Positions 55,050 through 63,717 of a stretch of 64,000 nt of DNA are shown in pieces. How positions within the stretch are numbered: position 1 is the stretch's first letter; every line of letters begins with the position of its first letter. The notes beneath the pieces were generated by a model, which saw nothing but the letters and a program-made list of their open reading frames with translations, was not told the DNA's origin and ran no database searches. A program made the position numbers and the translations under genes. The stretch is from CAXBDP01 sp041689935 (GTDB lineage: Bacteria; Bacteroidota; Bacteroidia; Cytophagales; Cyclobacteriaceae): the NCBI GenBank assembly GCA_041689935.1, contig JBDNFI010000008.1, positions 3,606-67,605 on the forward strand. The letters run 5' to 3'.

Positions 55050-56057
55050 TTAAAAACTCCCATAAACTGTACGAATCACCTCTTCTGCCGTTTTATTCTG
55101 TGGAGTCCAATCGGAGTTTTCTAAGCCTCCCGCATTTTCATGATTTGGGTACCATTTCCACAGGAAGCCACCGGCAAACCAAGGCTCATTCCAAAAGCTC
55201 TCGAAAAGAGCTGTATAGGCAATTTGTTGAGCTTCCGAATTTGGATTAAGTAGTAATCTTTCTACTTCCCACGATCGCCAAGTTACTTGCTCTATGCTTC
55301 GGTAGCCATATTCTGTAAATAGAATAGGCTTATTTGACTCGATAGAAAAATCTTTCAAAACTGTTTTGATTGGTAGCCATTGTTGGGTCAATTCTTCAGC
55401 ATTGGGAAGGTGGGTTTCCGATAATGGGAAATAGGCACTAATGCCGACAAAATCTAATTGTTCCCAAAATGGCACTTCTCTATAATCGTCCCAATTGGAG
55501 CAATAGGTAAGTTTGCCGCTGTAAGCTTGGCGAATTTCTGGTATAAGGCTGACCCAAAAGGCAGGTCTGTCACGAACAATTTGCCTCATTTCTGTTCCTA
55601 TGCACAGCAAATCAACTTTTTCTTCTTCGGCTATTTTGGCAAAATTGAGCAAATAGATGCGGTAGTTTTCCTCCCATATTTTCCAATCGGCTTCTGTTTC
55701 GAGTGTGAAATCGCCAATCCACTGGCCGCGAAGCCAAACATGCGGCTTGAGCATCACTTTGAAACCCGCATCATGTGCTTGCTGTATGTTGGTGCGCACA
55801 CCCGCGGAAGTTTCACCCCACCATTGTCTTTCTCTATCGAAATAGATATTCGGCTGGCCTACTTGGCTAAAGGCAAATGGCATAAGAGTAACCCAATTGG
55901 CATTGAGCTGCTGAATGGGTGTGGTCCAAGTATGATCGCTAGGTTGGGAGGGCGCAACAACACTTACTCCATTGATTAATTCGAGCTTTTGTGCAGGCTG
56001 ATTATTGCAGCTTGCAAAAGCGGAAATAAGGAGAATTGAAAGCAGGATGCAGCGCAT
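55050..56057 (-). CDS. GH113-like glycoside hydrolase lipoprotein (beta-mannanase family)
   Basis: The 335-residue product has a lipobox (LISAFASC) and a TIM barrel of clan A: LNANWVTLMPFAFSQ, AHDAGFKVMLKPHVWL, the acid/base Glu in LLCIGTEM and the nucleophile Glu in ILFTEYGYRS, then GGFLWKWYPNHE. This matches GH113, whose known members cut beta-mannan and related glucosides. Substrate is uncertain. It is a single gene next to the repeat-like spacer. Confidence 0.85.
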   Translation of the reverse strand: MRCILLSILLISAFASCNNQPAQKLELINGVSVVAPSQPSDHTWTTPIQQLNANWVTLMPFAFSQVGQPNIYFDRERQWWGETSAGVRTNIQQAHDAGFKVMLKPHVWLRGQWIGDFTLETEADWKIWEENYRIYLLNFAKIAEEEKVDLLCIGTEMRQIVRDRPAFWVSLIPEIRQAYSGKLTYCSNWDDYREVPFWEQLDFVGISAYFPLSETHLPNAEELTQQWLPIKTVLKDFSIESNKPILFTEYGYRSIEQVTWRSWEVERLLLNPNSEAQQIAYTALFESFWNEPWFAGGFLWKWYPNHENAGGLENSDWTPQNKTAEEVIRTVYGSF

Positions 56058-56483
56058 GGAGGATTATTTAGCAGCAATATACCAAAATTCGGAAGTCTGA
56101 ATCTCTGATTAAATGATTTCACGGATTTTTCTTTCTTCCTTATTCGTCCTAGGAGATTTTCCCGTTGAGAAATGTATAGAATAAATTGGCTTTCTTGATT
56201 CAAAGACTGTTTGAGCGTAGCGAGTTTCTTTGAATCGCCTATTTATGGAGGATATTTTAGGGAAAACATCCTCAGCCTTGAATTTTTGGTTCTTTTGTTT
56301 CAAGACAAAAGAATAAAAAGGAAAGTTTTAGCTAATAATATTTCATTGTGGTATGTCATCCTTTTCTTGAACAAAGAATCCTTTATTTGAGCAATTAAAA
56401 TTTACATTATTTGTAGGTTTCCTTGTTTCTAATAAGATGCTTCTATGCTTAACTCTAACACCAATTCCCCACCTTCGCAAATT
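56058..56483. repeat. Gene-free region, probable interspersed repeat
   Basis: No credible gene in 426 bases. A perfect inverted repeat GATTCAAAGA/TCTTTGAATC (56197-56206, 56227-56236, 20-base loop) lies in a tract containing TTGAGCGTAGCGAGTTTC and TTTTGTTTCAAGACAAAAG. Similar phrases recur between genes in many Bacteroidota, so this may be a mobile-like or REP-like repeat. Copy number cannot be judged from one window. Confidence 0.4.
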
Positions 56484-57536
56484 TCACCTGCCTTCATACA
56501 TACTATTGTAGTAATTTTTGTAGTCGCCAGAAGTTACGCTATTGAGCCAATCTTGATTGGCCAAATACCAATCTACGGTTTTCTCTAGTCCAATTTCAAA
56601 AGTAACTGACGGCTCCCAACCCAATTCATTTTTAATTTTGTTGGCATCAATGGCATAGCGGAGGTCATGCCCCGCGCGGTCAGTTACATAGGTAATAAGC
56701 TTTGCTGAAGTTCCTTCTGGTCGACCTAATTTACTGTCCATCAATTTGCAAAGCAGTTTTACCAGGGCAATATTTTGCCATTCGTTGAAGCCGCCAATGT
56801 TGTATGTTTGGCCTACTTTTCCTTTGTGAAATACATCGTCAATAGCTCTGGCATGGTCGATTACATATAACCAATCCCGAATATTTTCACCTTTTCCGTA
56901 AATAGGAAGGGGCTTATTATTACAAATATTGTTGATGCAAAGCGGGAGGAGTTTTTCGGGAAATTGGTTTGGTCCGTAGTTATTGGAGCAATTGCTGATA
57001 ACCATGGGCATTTTGTAAGTATTGTGATAGGCTCTTACAAAATGATCGGATGAGGCTTTAGATGCTGAATATGGAGACTGCGGGTCGTATGGAGTATCTT
57101 CTAAGAAAAAGCCGCCATCGTCTAATGAGCCATATACTTCGTCGGTAGAAATGTGGTAAAAAAGGACATCTTCCCGCTGTTTCCAATGTGCTTTGGCTGA
57201 GTTGAGCAAGTTTACAGTACCGATCACGTTGGTTTGCACGAATTCTAGCGGGTGGGAAATGGAGCGATCCACATGGCTTTCCGCAGCAAGGTGAATCACC
57301 GCATCAATAGGGTATTTTTGAAATACAGCTTCTACTTGATCTACCTTTACAATATCAGCTTTTTCGAAATGATAGTTTGGGGTATTTTCAATGTCTGTCA
57401 AGTTTTCCAAATTACCTGCGTAGGTCAGTTTATCGAGATTAATTATTTGGTAATCAGGATATTTGTTCACAAATAGACGGACTACATGTGAGCCGATAAA
57501 TCCTGCTCCACCTGTTATTAAAATATGCTTGCTCAT
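56484..57536 (-). CDS. rmlB: dTDP-glucose 4,6-dehydratase
   Basis: RmlB turns dTDP-glucose into dTDP-4-keto-6-deoxyglucose. The 350-residue product has the NAD motif TGGAGFIGSHVV, HLAAESHVDRS, HISTDEVYGSL and the catalytic YSASKA. It is the last gene of the nucleotide-sugar operon, 37 bases behind galE. Its substrate comes from RmlA at 46 kb. Which end sugar is made (rhamnose, fucosamine, quinovosamine or another) cannot be read from the window. Confidence 0.95.
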   Translation of the reverse strand: MSKHILITGGAGFIGSHVVRLFVNKYPDYQIINLDKLTYAGNLENLTDIENTPNYHFEKADIVKVDQVEAVFQKYPIDAVIHLAAESHVDRSISHPLEFVQTNVIGTVNLLNSAKAHWKQREDVLFYHISTDEVYGSLDDGGFFLEDTPYDPQSPYSASKASSDHFVRAYHNTYKMPMVISNCSNNYGPNQFPEKLLPLCINNICNNKPLPIYGKGENIRDWLYVIDHARAIDDVFHKGKVGQTYNIGGFNEWQNIALVKLLCKLMDSKLGRPEGTSAKLITYVTDRAGHDLRYAIDANKIKNELGWEPSVTFEIGLEKTVDWYLANQDWLNSVTSGDYKNYYNSMYEGR

Positions 57537-57573
57537 AGCTTTAAATTAATCTTCAAAATTCAAAAACCTTCAA

Positions 57574-58602
57574 TTACCCTTCTTCTTGTTCAGTCACCTT
57601 TTTCTCCCATTCATAGGCCGATGCCAATGCTTGTGCCAATGTATGTTGCGCCTTCCAGCCCAATTCATTTTGCGCTTTTTGAGTGTCGGCATAGGCGACT
57701 ACTACATCGCCAGGCCTTCGTGCTTCTATTTTGTAAGGAACGATCTGACCGGTAGCTTCTTCGAAAGTTTTGATTACTTCCATTACCGTACTTCCTTCAC
57801 CCGTACCGATATTGAAGAACTCAAGTGTTTCTGAATTTTTACCACTAATCAATCGCTTAAGAGCAATTACGTGGGCTTCGGCCAAGTCGCTTACGTGGAT
57901 GTAGTCGCGAATACAGGTGCCATCGCGCGTTGGATAATCGTTGCCCCATACTTTCAGTTCATCGTGAATTCCCAAGGCAGTCTGTGTAAGATAGGGCACC
58001 AAATTTTGCGGAATGCCATTTGGGATTTCGCCAATTAAGCCGGACTCATGTGCGCCGATGGGATTGAAATACCGAAGAGCAATGGCCTGTAAATCATATA
58101 CTTTGCAGAGATCGATTAGAATATCCTCTGCTATCATTTTGGTATTGCCATAAGGCGATGCCGCGGCTTGGCGGGGGGAAGATTCACTCAAAGGCTGCTG
58201 AACCGAATCGCCATACACGGTGCATGAGCTACTGAAAATGAAATATTTAAGATGGCGTTTTTGAAATTCTTCCAACATAAATATGATAGTGCATAAATTA
58301 TTCCGGTAATAAGCCAAAGGATTGGTCACCGACTCGCCTACTGCCTTGAATGCAGCAAAATGGATGGCCCCGTCAATATTCGGATGGCGACTAAATAAAT
58401 CCTCTACCTCCCGCTTTTTGGACAGGTCTGCTTGGTGGAAATACGGTTTTTTGCCAGTGATAGCCGTAATGCTATCTAGCACTTTTATATCCGAATTTAC
58501 CAAACTATCCGCAATCAATACTTGGTAGCCGGCTTTCTGTAATTCTACCACCGTATGCGAACCTATATAGCCTAATCCGCCTGTCACCAGTATTTTTCCC
58601 AT
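57574..58602 (-). CDS. galE: UDP-glucose 4-epimerase
   Basis: GalE interconverts UDP-glucose and UDP-galactose. The 342-residue product has VTGGLGYIGSHTVVELQ, SSSCTVYGD, the YGNTK catalytic pair (Tyr, Lys), and GTCIRDYIHVSDLA, all typical of GalE. It lies 9 bases downstream of the decarboxylase gene and 37 bases upstream of rmlB. It may also act on the xylose or N-acetylated sugars, as wider-range GalE proteins do. Confidence 0.93.
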   Translation of the reverse strand: MGKILVTGGLGYIGSHTVVELQKAGYQVLIADSLVNSDIKVLDSITAITGKKPYFHQADLSKKREVEDLFSRHPNIDGAIHFAAFKAVGESVTNPLAYYRNNLCTIIFMLEEFQKRHLKYFIFSSSCTVYGDSVQQPLSESSPRQAAASPYGNTKMIAEDILIDLCKVYDLQAIALRYFNPIGAHESGLIGEIPNGIPQNLVPYLTQTALGIHDELKVWGNDYPTRDGTCIRDYIHVSDLAEAHVIALKRLISGKNSETLEFFNIGTGEGSTVMEVIKTFEEATGQIVPYKIEARRPGDVVVAYADTQKAQNELGWKAQHTLAQALASAYEWEKKVTEQEEG

Positions 58603-58611
58603 TGTAAATTT

Positions 58612-59598
58612 CTATCGCTTGTATTTATCAAAATTGTAATGTTCCCTATCATAAAGGCGCTCATTGGGTAGGGATTGAAAATAATCATAGGTGATTTTTA
58701 GCCCTTCGGCACGTGATACTTTTGGTTCCCAACCTAGGATTTCGCGGGCTTTGCTGATGTCCGGTTGCCTTTGCATTGGGTCATCCTTCGGTAAATCTTT
58801 GTAGATGATCTTCTGATTGGTGCCCGTTAGTTTGATTATTTCCTCAGCAAATTCCAAAATGGTGATTTCATCCGGGTTGCCAATATTGACAGGATAAGGA
58901 TAATCGCTTAACAGAAGTCGGTAAATACCTTCGATCAGATCGTCCATGTAGCAGAAGGAGCGAGTTTGGTTGCCTTTGCCAAATACGGTAAGATCTTCTC
59001 CACGTAATGCTTGGCCAATAAAGGCGGGTAATACGCGACCATCATTCAGTCGCATACGCGGGCCAAAGGTGTTGAAAATACGCACGATACGGGTTTCTAA
59101 TCCGTGATAGGTGTGATAGGCCATGGTGATGGCTTCTTGGAAACGCTTGGCTTCGTCATATACACCACGTGGGCCAACAGGATTTACGTTGCCATAATAT
59201 TCCTCCGTTTGCGGGTGGATAAGTGGGTCGCCATAGACTTCGGAAGTACTTGCTACCAACATACGGGCCTTTTTGACACGGGCAAGTCCTAGCAAATTGT
59301 GCGTACCTAATGAGCCCACTTTCAACGTCTGGATTGGTATTTTTAAATAGTCGATCGGGCTGGCTGGTGAAGCAAAATGCAGGATATAATCCAAGTGGCC
59401 AGGTACATGCACAAAGTTTGAAACGTCGCTATGGAAAAACTCAAACTCTTTGAGCCCAAACAGGTGTTCGATATTGCGAATATCACCCGTGATAAGATTG
59501 TCCATTCCTACGACATCGTATCCTTCTTTGATAAATCGATCACAAAGATGGGAGCCTAGAAAACCTGCTGCACCTGTTATTAATACCCTTTTGTTCAT
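58612..59598 (-). CDS. UDP-glucuronate decarboxylase (UDP-xylose synthase)
   Basis: This extended SDR enzyme turns UDP-glucuronate into UDP-xylose. The 328-residue product has VLITGAAGFLGSHLCDRFI, MDNLITG, ASTSEVYGDPLIHPQ, the catalytic pair in GVYDEAKRFQEA and RIFNTFGPRMRLNDGRV, all hallmarks of the group. It starts 1 base after the dehydrogenase that makes its substrate, so the two steps are coupled in the operon. Confidence 0.93.
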   Translation of the reverse strand: MNKRVLITGAAGFLGSHLCDRFIKEGYDVVGMDNLITGDIRNIEHLFGLKEFEFFHSDVSNFVHVPGHLDYILHFASPASPIDYLKIPIQTLKVGSLGTHNLLGLARVKKARMLVASTSEVYGDPLIHPQTEEYYGNVNPVGPRGVYDEAKRFQEAITMAYHTYHGLETRIVRIFNTFGPRMRLNDGRVLPAFIGQALRGEDLTVFGKGNQTRSFCYMDDLIEGIYRLLLSDYPYPVNIGNPDEITILEFAEEIIKLTGTNQKIIYKDLPKDDPMQRQPDISKAREILGWEPKVSRAEGLKITYDYFQSLPNERLYDREHYNFDKYKR

Positions 59599-59599
59599 A

Positions 59600-60922
59600 T
59601 TATGCTTTCGGTAAACCTATTCCAAAATAAGTAAATCCATTTTCTTTCAATTCCTTAGGTTCGTAAATATTTCGTCCGTCAAAGATGACCTGATTCTTCA
59701 TCAGTTTAGCCATAACGGCAAAATTTGGATAGCGGAATTCTGGCCATTCGGTTACGATTAGCAAAGCATCCGCATCAATCAGCGCATCGAACGAATCTTT
59801 GGCGTAAGTTACTGTATTGCCCAAATCCCTCTCGGCTTCGTGCATGGCTACAGGGTCGTAGGTGCTTACTTTGGCACCCGCCGCTAGCAATTCATTGATG
59901 ATCACCACTGCCGGAGCCTCCCGCATGTCGTCGGTGTTTGGCTTGAAAGACAAGCCCCATACGGCAAAGGTTTTTCCACTCAAATCTTCACCGAAATGAC
60001 TTTTTACTTTTGCTGACAATACATGTTTTTGTCGGTCATTTACCTCTTCTACGGCTGTAAGCACACGCATATTGTAGCCATTTTCTTCAGCCGTTTTGAT
60101 GAGTGCTTTTACGTCTTTAGGAAAACAAGATCCTCCATAGCCTACGCCAGGGTAAATAAATTTGGTACCAATACGTGGGTCGGAGCCAATGCCTTTGCGA
60201 ACCATATTCACATCTGCACCGATGATTTCGCATAGGTTGGCGATGTCGTTCATAAAGCTGATTTTGGTTGCTAACATGGAGTTTGCTGCATATTTGGTCA
60301 TTTCCGCAGATGGGATGTCCATAAAAATCACCGGATGGCCATTGAGCGTAAAGGGCTTGTATAGGCGACTCATGATTTCCTGCGCCTTGTCAGAATCTAC
60401 TCCGATTACGATGCGGTCGGGTTTCAAGAAATCATCGATCGCTGCGCCTTCTTTAAGGAACTCAGGGTTGCTGGCTACGGCATAAGGAATATCTGCGGAG
60501 CGTTTTTCTAATTCCTCCCGCAAGGCTTGATCTACTCTTTTGGCCGTTCCTACTGGCACAGTAGATTTGGTCACGATCACCATATAAGCATTCATATTTT
60601 GACCGATTGCTTTTGCAACGCCCAAAACATGTTTTAGATCCGCGCTGCCATCTTCGTCGGGAGGAGTGCCTACGGCAATAAATGCCACATCACACCCTTG
60701 TATGCTTTCGGCCAAATCGGTACTGAATTTCAGTCTACCTTTTTCGTAGTTGCGGATGACCATTTCTTCTAAACCAGGCTCATAGATCGGCATTTTGCCA
60801 TTTTTGAGTCCGTCAATTTTTTTGTGATCTATGTCGATACACACCACATCAATTCCAACTTCTGCAAAACAAGTTCCTGAAACCAAGCCTACATATCCTG
60901 TTCCTACTACAGCTACCTTCAT
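59600..60922 (-). CDS. ugd: UDP-glucose 6-dehydrogenase
   Basis: Ugd oxidises UDP-glucose to UDP-glucuronate with NAD+. The 440-residue product has the N-terminal Rossmann motif VAVVGTGYVGLVSGTCFAEVG, GTPPDEDGSADL, NPEFLKEGAAIDDFL, and the catalytic Cys in GYGGSCFPKDVKAL. It is the first gene of the operon ugd-decarboxylase-galE-rmlB, behind a strong promoter. The set supplies UDP-glucuronate, UDP-xylose, UDP-galactose and dTDP-4-keto-6-deoxyglucose for surface glycans. Confidence 0.95.
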   Translation of the reverse strand: MKVAVVGTGYVGLVSGTCFAEVGIDVVCIDIDHKKIDGLKNGKMPIYEPGLEEMVIRNYEKGRLKFSTDLAESIQGCDVAFIAVGTPPDEDGSADLKHVLGVAKAIGQNMNAYMVIVTKSTVPVGTAKRVDQALREELEKRSADIPYAVASNPEFLKEGAAIDDFLKPDRIVIGVDSDKAQEIMSRLYKPFTLNGHPVIFMDIPSAEMTKYAANSMLATKISFMNDIANLCEIIGADVNMVRKGIGSDPRIGTKFIYPGVGYGGSCFPKDVKALIKTAEENGYNMRVLTAVEEVNDRQKHVLSAKVKSHFGEDLSGKTFAVWGLSFKPNTDDMREAPAVVIINELLAAGAKVSTYDPVAMHEAERDLGNTVTYAKDSFDALIDADALLIVTEWPEFRYPNFAVMAKLMKNQVIFDGRNIYEPKELKENGFTYFGIGLPKA

Positions 60923-60964
60923 AATTTATTTTTTAACTGAAATTCCAACAATTTTTAAGCTCAG

Positions 60965-60995
60965 CAAAAATAGGGCATAAGTCCGTTAAGGCAAA
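60965..60995 (-). promoter_or_regulatory. Promoter of the nucleotide-sugar operon
   Basis: On the minus strand TTTG (60992-60995) and TATTTTTG (60965-60972) are 19 bases apart, an exact Bacteroidota promoter. The leader to the ugd ATG is about 36 bases. Confidence 0.72.
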
Positions 60996-61048
60996 CTTTA
61001 ATCAATTAATTGACGAATGGGAAACACCTTTGCCAAACAAACGTTAGT

Positions 61049-61079
61049 TTTGTTACCAATTCAGTAATATCTATTTTAG
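61049..61079 (+). promoter_or_regulatory. Promoter of the acyl-CoA dehydrogenase gene
   Basis: TTTG (61049-61052) and TATTTTAG (61072-61079, nearly TAnnTTTG) are 19 bases apart and predict a start near 61086, 25 bases before ATG 61111. Confidence 0.5.
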
Positions 61080-61110
61080 AAACGCAGTTTAACCCAATAT
61101 TCCTTCCTTT

Positions 61111-62250
61111 ATGAACTTTGAATATAGCGAAAACCAAAAAATGATTGCCCAGATGATTCGGGACTTCGGTGCAAAAGAGATCACGCCGTTTAGAAATAAA
61201 TGGGATGATGACCAACATTTTCCTAGAGAAGTTTTTACTAAGCTCGGCGAACTCGGTCTCATGGGCGTACTCGTACCTACCGAATATAATGGCTCAGGCT
61301 TTGGATATGAGGAGTATGTGACGGCTATTTTAGAACTATCTAAGATTGATCCTTCTATCGGATTGTCTATGGCGGCGCATAACTCATTATGCACAGGACA
61401 TATTTTGCAGTTTGGAAATGATGAGCAAAAGAAAAGATGGCTTCCGAAATTGGCAACATGCGAATGGTTGGGTGCATGGGGACTTACCGAACCAAACACC
61501 GGCTCTGATGCTGGAAATATGAAAACGGTAGCCAAAAAAGATGGCGATGATTGGATAATCAATGGCACCAAAAACTGGATTACTCACGGCAAATCTGGCG
61601 ATGTAGCGGTTGTAATAGTGCGTACAGGCGAGATAGGCGATTCCCGTGGTATGTCGGCCTTTGTTGTCGAAAAAGGGACACCTGGTTTTAAAGGTGGAAG
61701 AAAAGAAGATAAGCTAGGAATGAGAATTTCTGAAACTGCCGAAATGATCTTTGAAGATTGTAGCATTCCAGATGCTAATAGATTAGGCGAAGTAGGCGAA
61801 GGTTTTATTCAAGCCATGAAGGTGCTTGATGGCGGGAGGATATCCATTGCTGCATTGAGTTTGGGTATTGCCCAGGGTGCTTTGGATGCCTCGATCGACT
61901 ATGCCAAGGAGCGTCATCAGTTCAATAAGCCTATTGCGAGTTTCCAAGGAATCTCCTTTAAGATCGCTGACATTGCTACGGAGCTGGAAGCAGCCAAATT
62001 GCTTACTTTCCAAGCGGCCTATTTGAAAAATAATAAACTGCCAGTAACCAAAGAGTCGGCTATGGCGAAATACTTCGCTTCAGAAGTGGCCGTAAGAGCC
62101 AGTGTAGAAGCGGTACAAATATTTGGCGGCTATGGCTATACCAAAGATTATCCGGTAGAGAAATTCTACCGAGATTCTAAACTGTGTACCATCGGCGAAG
62201 GAACATCCGAAATCCAGAAGCTGGTAATTTCAAGACAGATATTGAATTAG
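61111..62250 (+). CDS. Acyl-CoA dehydrogenase
   Basis: A flavoenzyme of fatty or amino acid breakdown that makes trans-2-enoyl-CoA. The 379-residue product has the family motifs WGLTEPNTGSDAGNMKT, WITHGKSGDVAVV, KLGMRISETAEMIFEDC, GGRISIAALSLG, and the catalytic Glu in FYRDSKLCTIGEGTSEI near residue 364, typical of short- and medium-chain enzymes. Chain length is not certain; butyryl-CoA dehydrogenase type is possible. It is a single gene with its own promoter and terminator. Confidence 0.92.
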   Translation: MNFEYSENQKMIAQMIRDFGAKEITPFRNKWDDDQHFPREVFTKLGELGLMGVLVPTEYNGSGFGYEEYVTAILELSKIDPSIGLSMAAHNSLCTGHILQFGNDEQKKRWLPKLATCEWLGAWGLTEPNTGSDAGNMKTVAKKDGDDWIINGTKNWITHGKSGDVAVVIVRTGEIGDSRGMSAFVVEKGTPGFKGGRKEDKLGMRISETAEMIFEDCSIPDANRLGEVGEGFIQAMKVLDGGRISIAALSLGIAQGALDASIDYAKERHQFNKPIASFQGISFKIADIATELEAAKLLTFQAAYLKNNKLPVTKESAMAKYFASEVAVRASVEAVQIFGGYGYTKDYPVEKFYRDSKLCTIGEGTSEIQKLVISRQILN

Positions 62251-62276
62251 TAAAAGGTAAAAATTTGTACAAATTA

Positions 62277-62307
62277 AAAAACCCTAGCTTATTGAGCTGG
62301 GGTTTTT
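62277..62307 (+). terminator. Terminator after acyl-CoA dehydrogenase
   Basis: AAAAACCCTAGC (62277-62288) pairs with GCTGGGGTTTTT (62296-62307) with one T-G pair, loop 7, ending in a T-tract. Confidence 0.85.
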
Positions 62308-62398
62308 GATTTTTATCGGTGCTGATAAATTGGAGCACTTTTTCGTCGGCGTAAATGAGACTAAAATGAATCAATATTTTTAGGTTCTTTTCTACCTA

Positions 62399-63511
62399 TT
62401 ATTCTTCCTCGCTAAATGTAATTAGACTGTAGATTATCAAATCTTCATCAGCCATATTATTACTGGCAATCATCAGACCATCTGCGCTTACAAAGCTCAT
62501 AAAATCCATAAACTTCCCTTTTGGCAAATTGTATTCGTGTATTTTATTGAAGTTCTTATCTAAAACAACTATTGTTGTTTCCCTAAGTCCATCTCCGTCC
62601 ACTATACTTTCATAATCTGTAGCTTCATGAAAGTATCTATAATATACATTGCGGAATGGATCGAATAGTATTGCATAGTACGAGGGCTCCTCGTAGAAAT
62701 ATTTCATGTAATTATCACCACTTGTTCCTTCGTATGGCTTGAATGACTTCCCAACTCCTGTAACCGAAGACGTAGTTAACGCTACATTTTCACTGTGGGA
62801 TGTAATATTATCAGAATATGGAAAACTGTAGATAAATTCATTATTAACCGTATTGAAGGTTGAATAATGAAATGTGTTTGCTCCCCATATATTATTTTGA
62901 TAAGATTCTGGGTAATTCAAACCTAATTGAATCTCATCGGTGCTTAAATCCAACACAAGTTTCAAACTTGTTGACTCAGAATAATACTCTTTTTCAAAAG
63001 GATTTTTTTCAGGGATAATATCTAAGTAGAATTTATTCTTTAAAAGAATAATTGAATTGTAAGTAAAAGGCTGTATTCCATTTGCGATTTTATCAACTGT
63101 TGTAGAGTGTTTTGAAATTATTTCTCCTTGCCAGTCTATTACCACCAAAGAGTAATCTGTCGCTACGAAAATTGAATCTTCACTATGAATTTTATAGCCC
63201 TTAATTGTCCCAATAGTTTTCGGCCCTGTGGTTTCAATTTTAATTCTCATAATTTCCTCAGCATTCTCAAAATTGTAAAGGACAATTTCATTTGTAGGCT
63301 CATTGTGTATCGAGAAAACGTTTAGATCATTATTGCTAAAATAATCTATCACTCTTGAGGTATTTGATGTTACCGAATCAACTTTAAACACCTTATAGCG
63401 GTCGATCACGTCTGAAGAATAGTTTTTGGATGGCTTCTCCTTGTCCACGCAGGAATTGAAGATGATTAATAGCACTATAATTGAAAGGGCAGCGATCTTA
63501 TTTGTTTTCAT
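62399..63511 (-). CDS. DUF4221 family lipoprotein
   Basis: The product from ATG 63511 has 370 residues and a lipobox (IVLLIIFNSC). The body is beta-rich (GDNYMKYFYEEPSYYAILFD, VYYRYFHEATDYESI) and ends with an acidic tail. It fits DUF4221 and is a paralogue of the lipoprotein at 15-16 kb in length and plan. A TTG start at 63529 would add 6 residues. Function unknown; a surface or periplasmic propeller is likely. Confidence 0.72.
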   Translation of the reverse strand: MKTNKIAALSIIVLLIIFNSCVDKEKPSKNYSSDVIDRYKVFKVDSVTSNTSRVIDYFSNNDLNVFSIHNEPTNEIVLYNFENAEEIMRIKIETTGPKTIGTIKGYKIHSEDSIFVATDYSLVVIDWQGEIISKHSTTVDKIANGIQPFTYNSIILLKNKFYLDIIPEKNPFEKEYYSESTSLKLVLDLSTDEIQLGLNYPESYQNNIWGANTFHYSTFNTVNNEFIYSFPYSDNITSHSENVALTTSSVTGVGKSFKPYEGTSGDNYMKYFYEEPSYYAILFDPFRNVYYRYFHEATDYESIVDGDGLRETTIVVLDKNFNKIHEYNLPKGKFMDFMSFVSADGLMIASNNMADEDLIIYSLITFSEEE

Positions 63512-63717
63512 TTGCTGAATTTTGTTCAAGTCGTTGGATTTTGTTCATCAATTATTTCTACGAGCTTCAAGTACCTGTATTATTTTGAGGGGAGGGTAAT
63601 TGCCATTGCACCTTGTAGAGCCGCAGCATGCTAGTTCTCTGGTAGACAATCCTCCCGCAATTAATTATAAGAAATTATTAATCCTCAAATCGCAATTTTA
63701 ATTATATGGTTACTCAT

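Larger units (their letters stand above)
5837..63658. repeat. Dispersed octamer GCGGGAGG, about 30 copies
   Basis: Plus-strand copies start at 5837, 7932, 14401, 18184, 22490, 29481, 31209, 33539, 38616, 44207, 45479, 48227, 56942 and 61832. Complement copies (CCTCCCGC) start at 8234, 13660, 13843, 14935, 18520, 23037, 27477, 34038, 42497, 45284, 53129, 55126, 58407, 59917, 60514 and 63651. That is 14 and 16 copies. They fall in all reading frames of genes, on both sense and antisense strands, and at least five lie between genes. Near-variants with one change are much rarer. Confidence 0.9.

Noticed and set aside
55976..56303. Short open frames in the 56 kb spacer
   Set aside because: They run through the inverted repeat and repeat-like tract with no domain; better explained as a noncoding repeat.
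5837..63658. GCGGGAGG as Shine-Dalgarno sequences
   Set aside because: Nearly all copies lie inside genes or point away from starts, on both strands, and Bacteroidota do not rely on strong Shine-Dalgarno sites.
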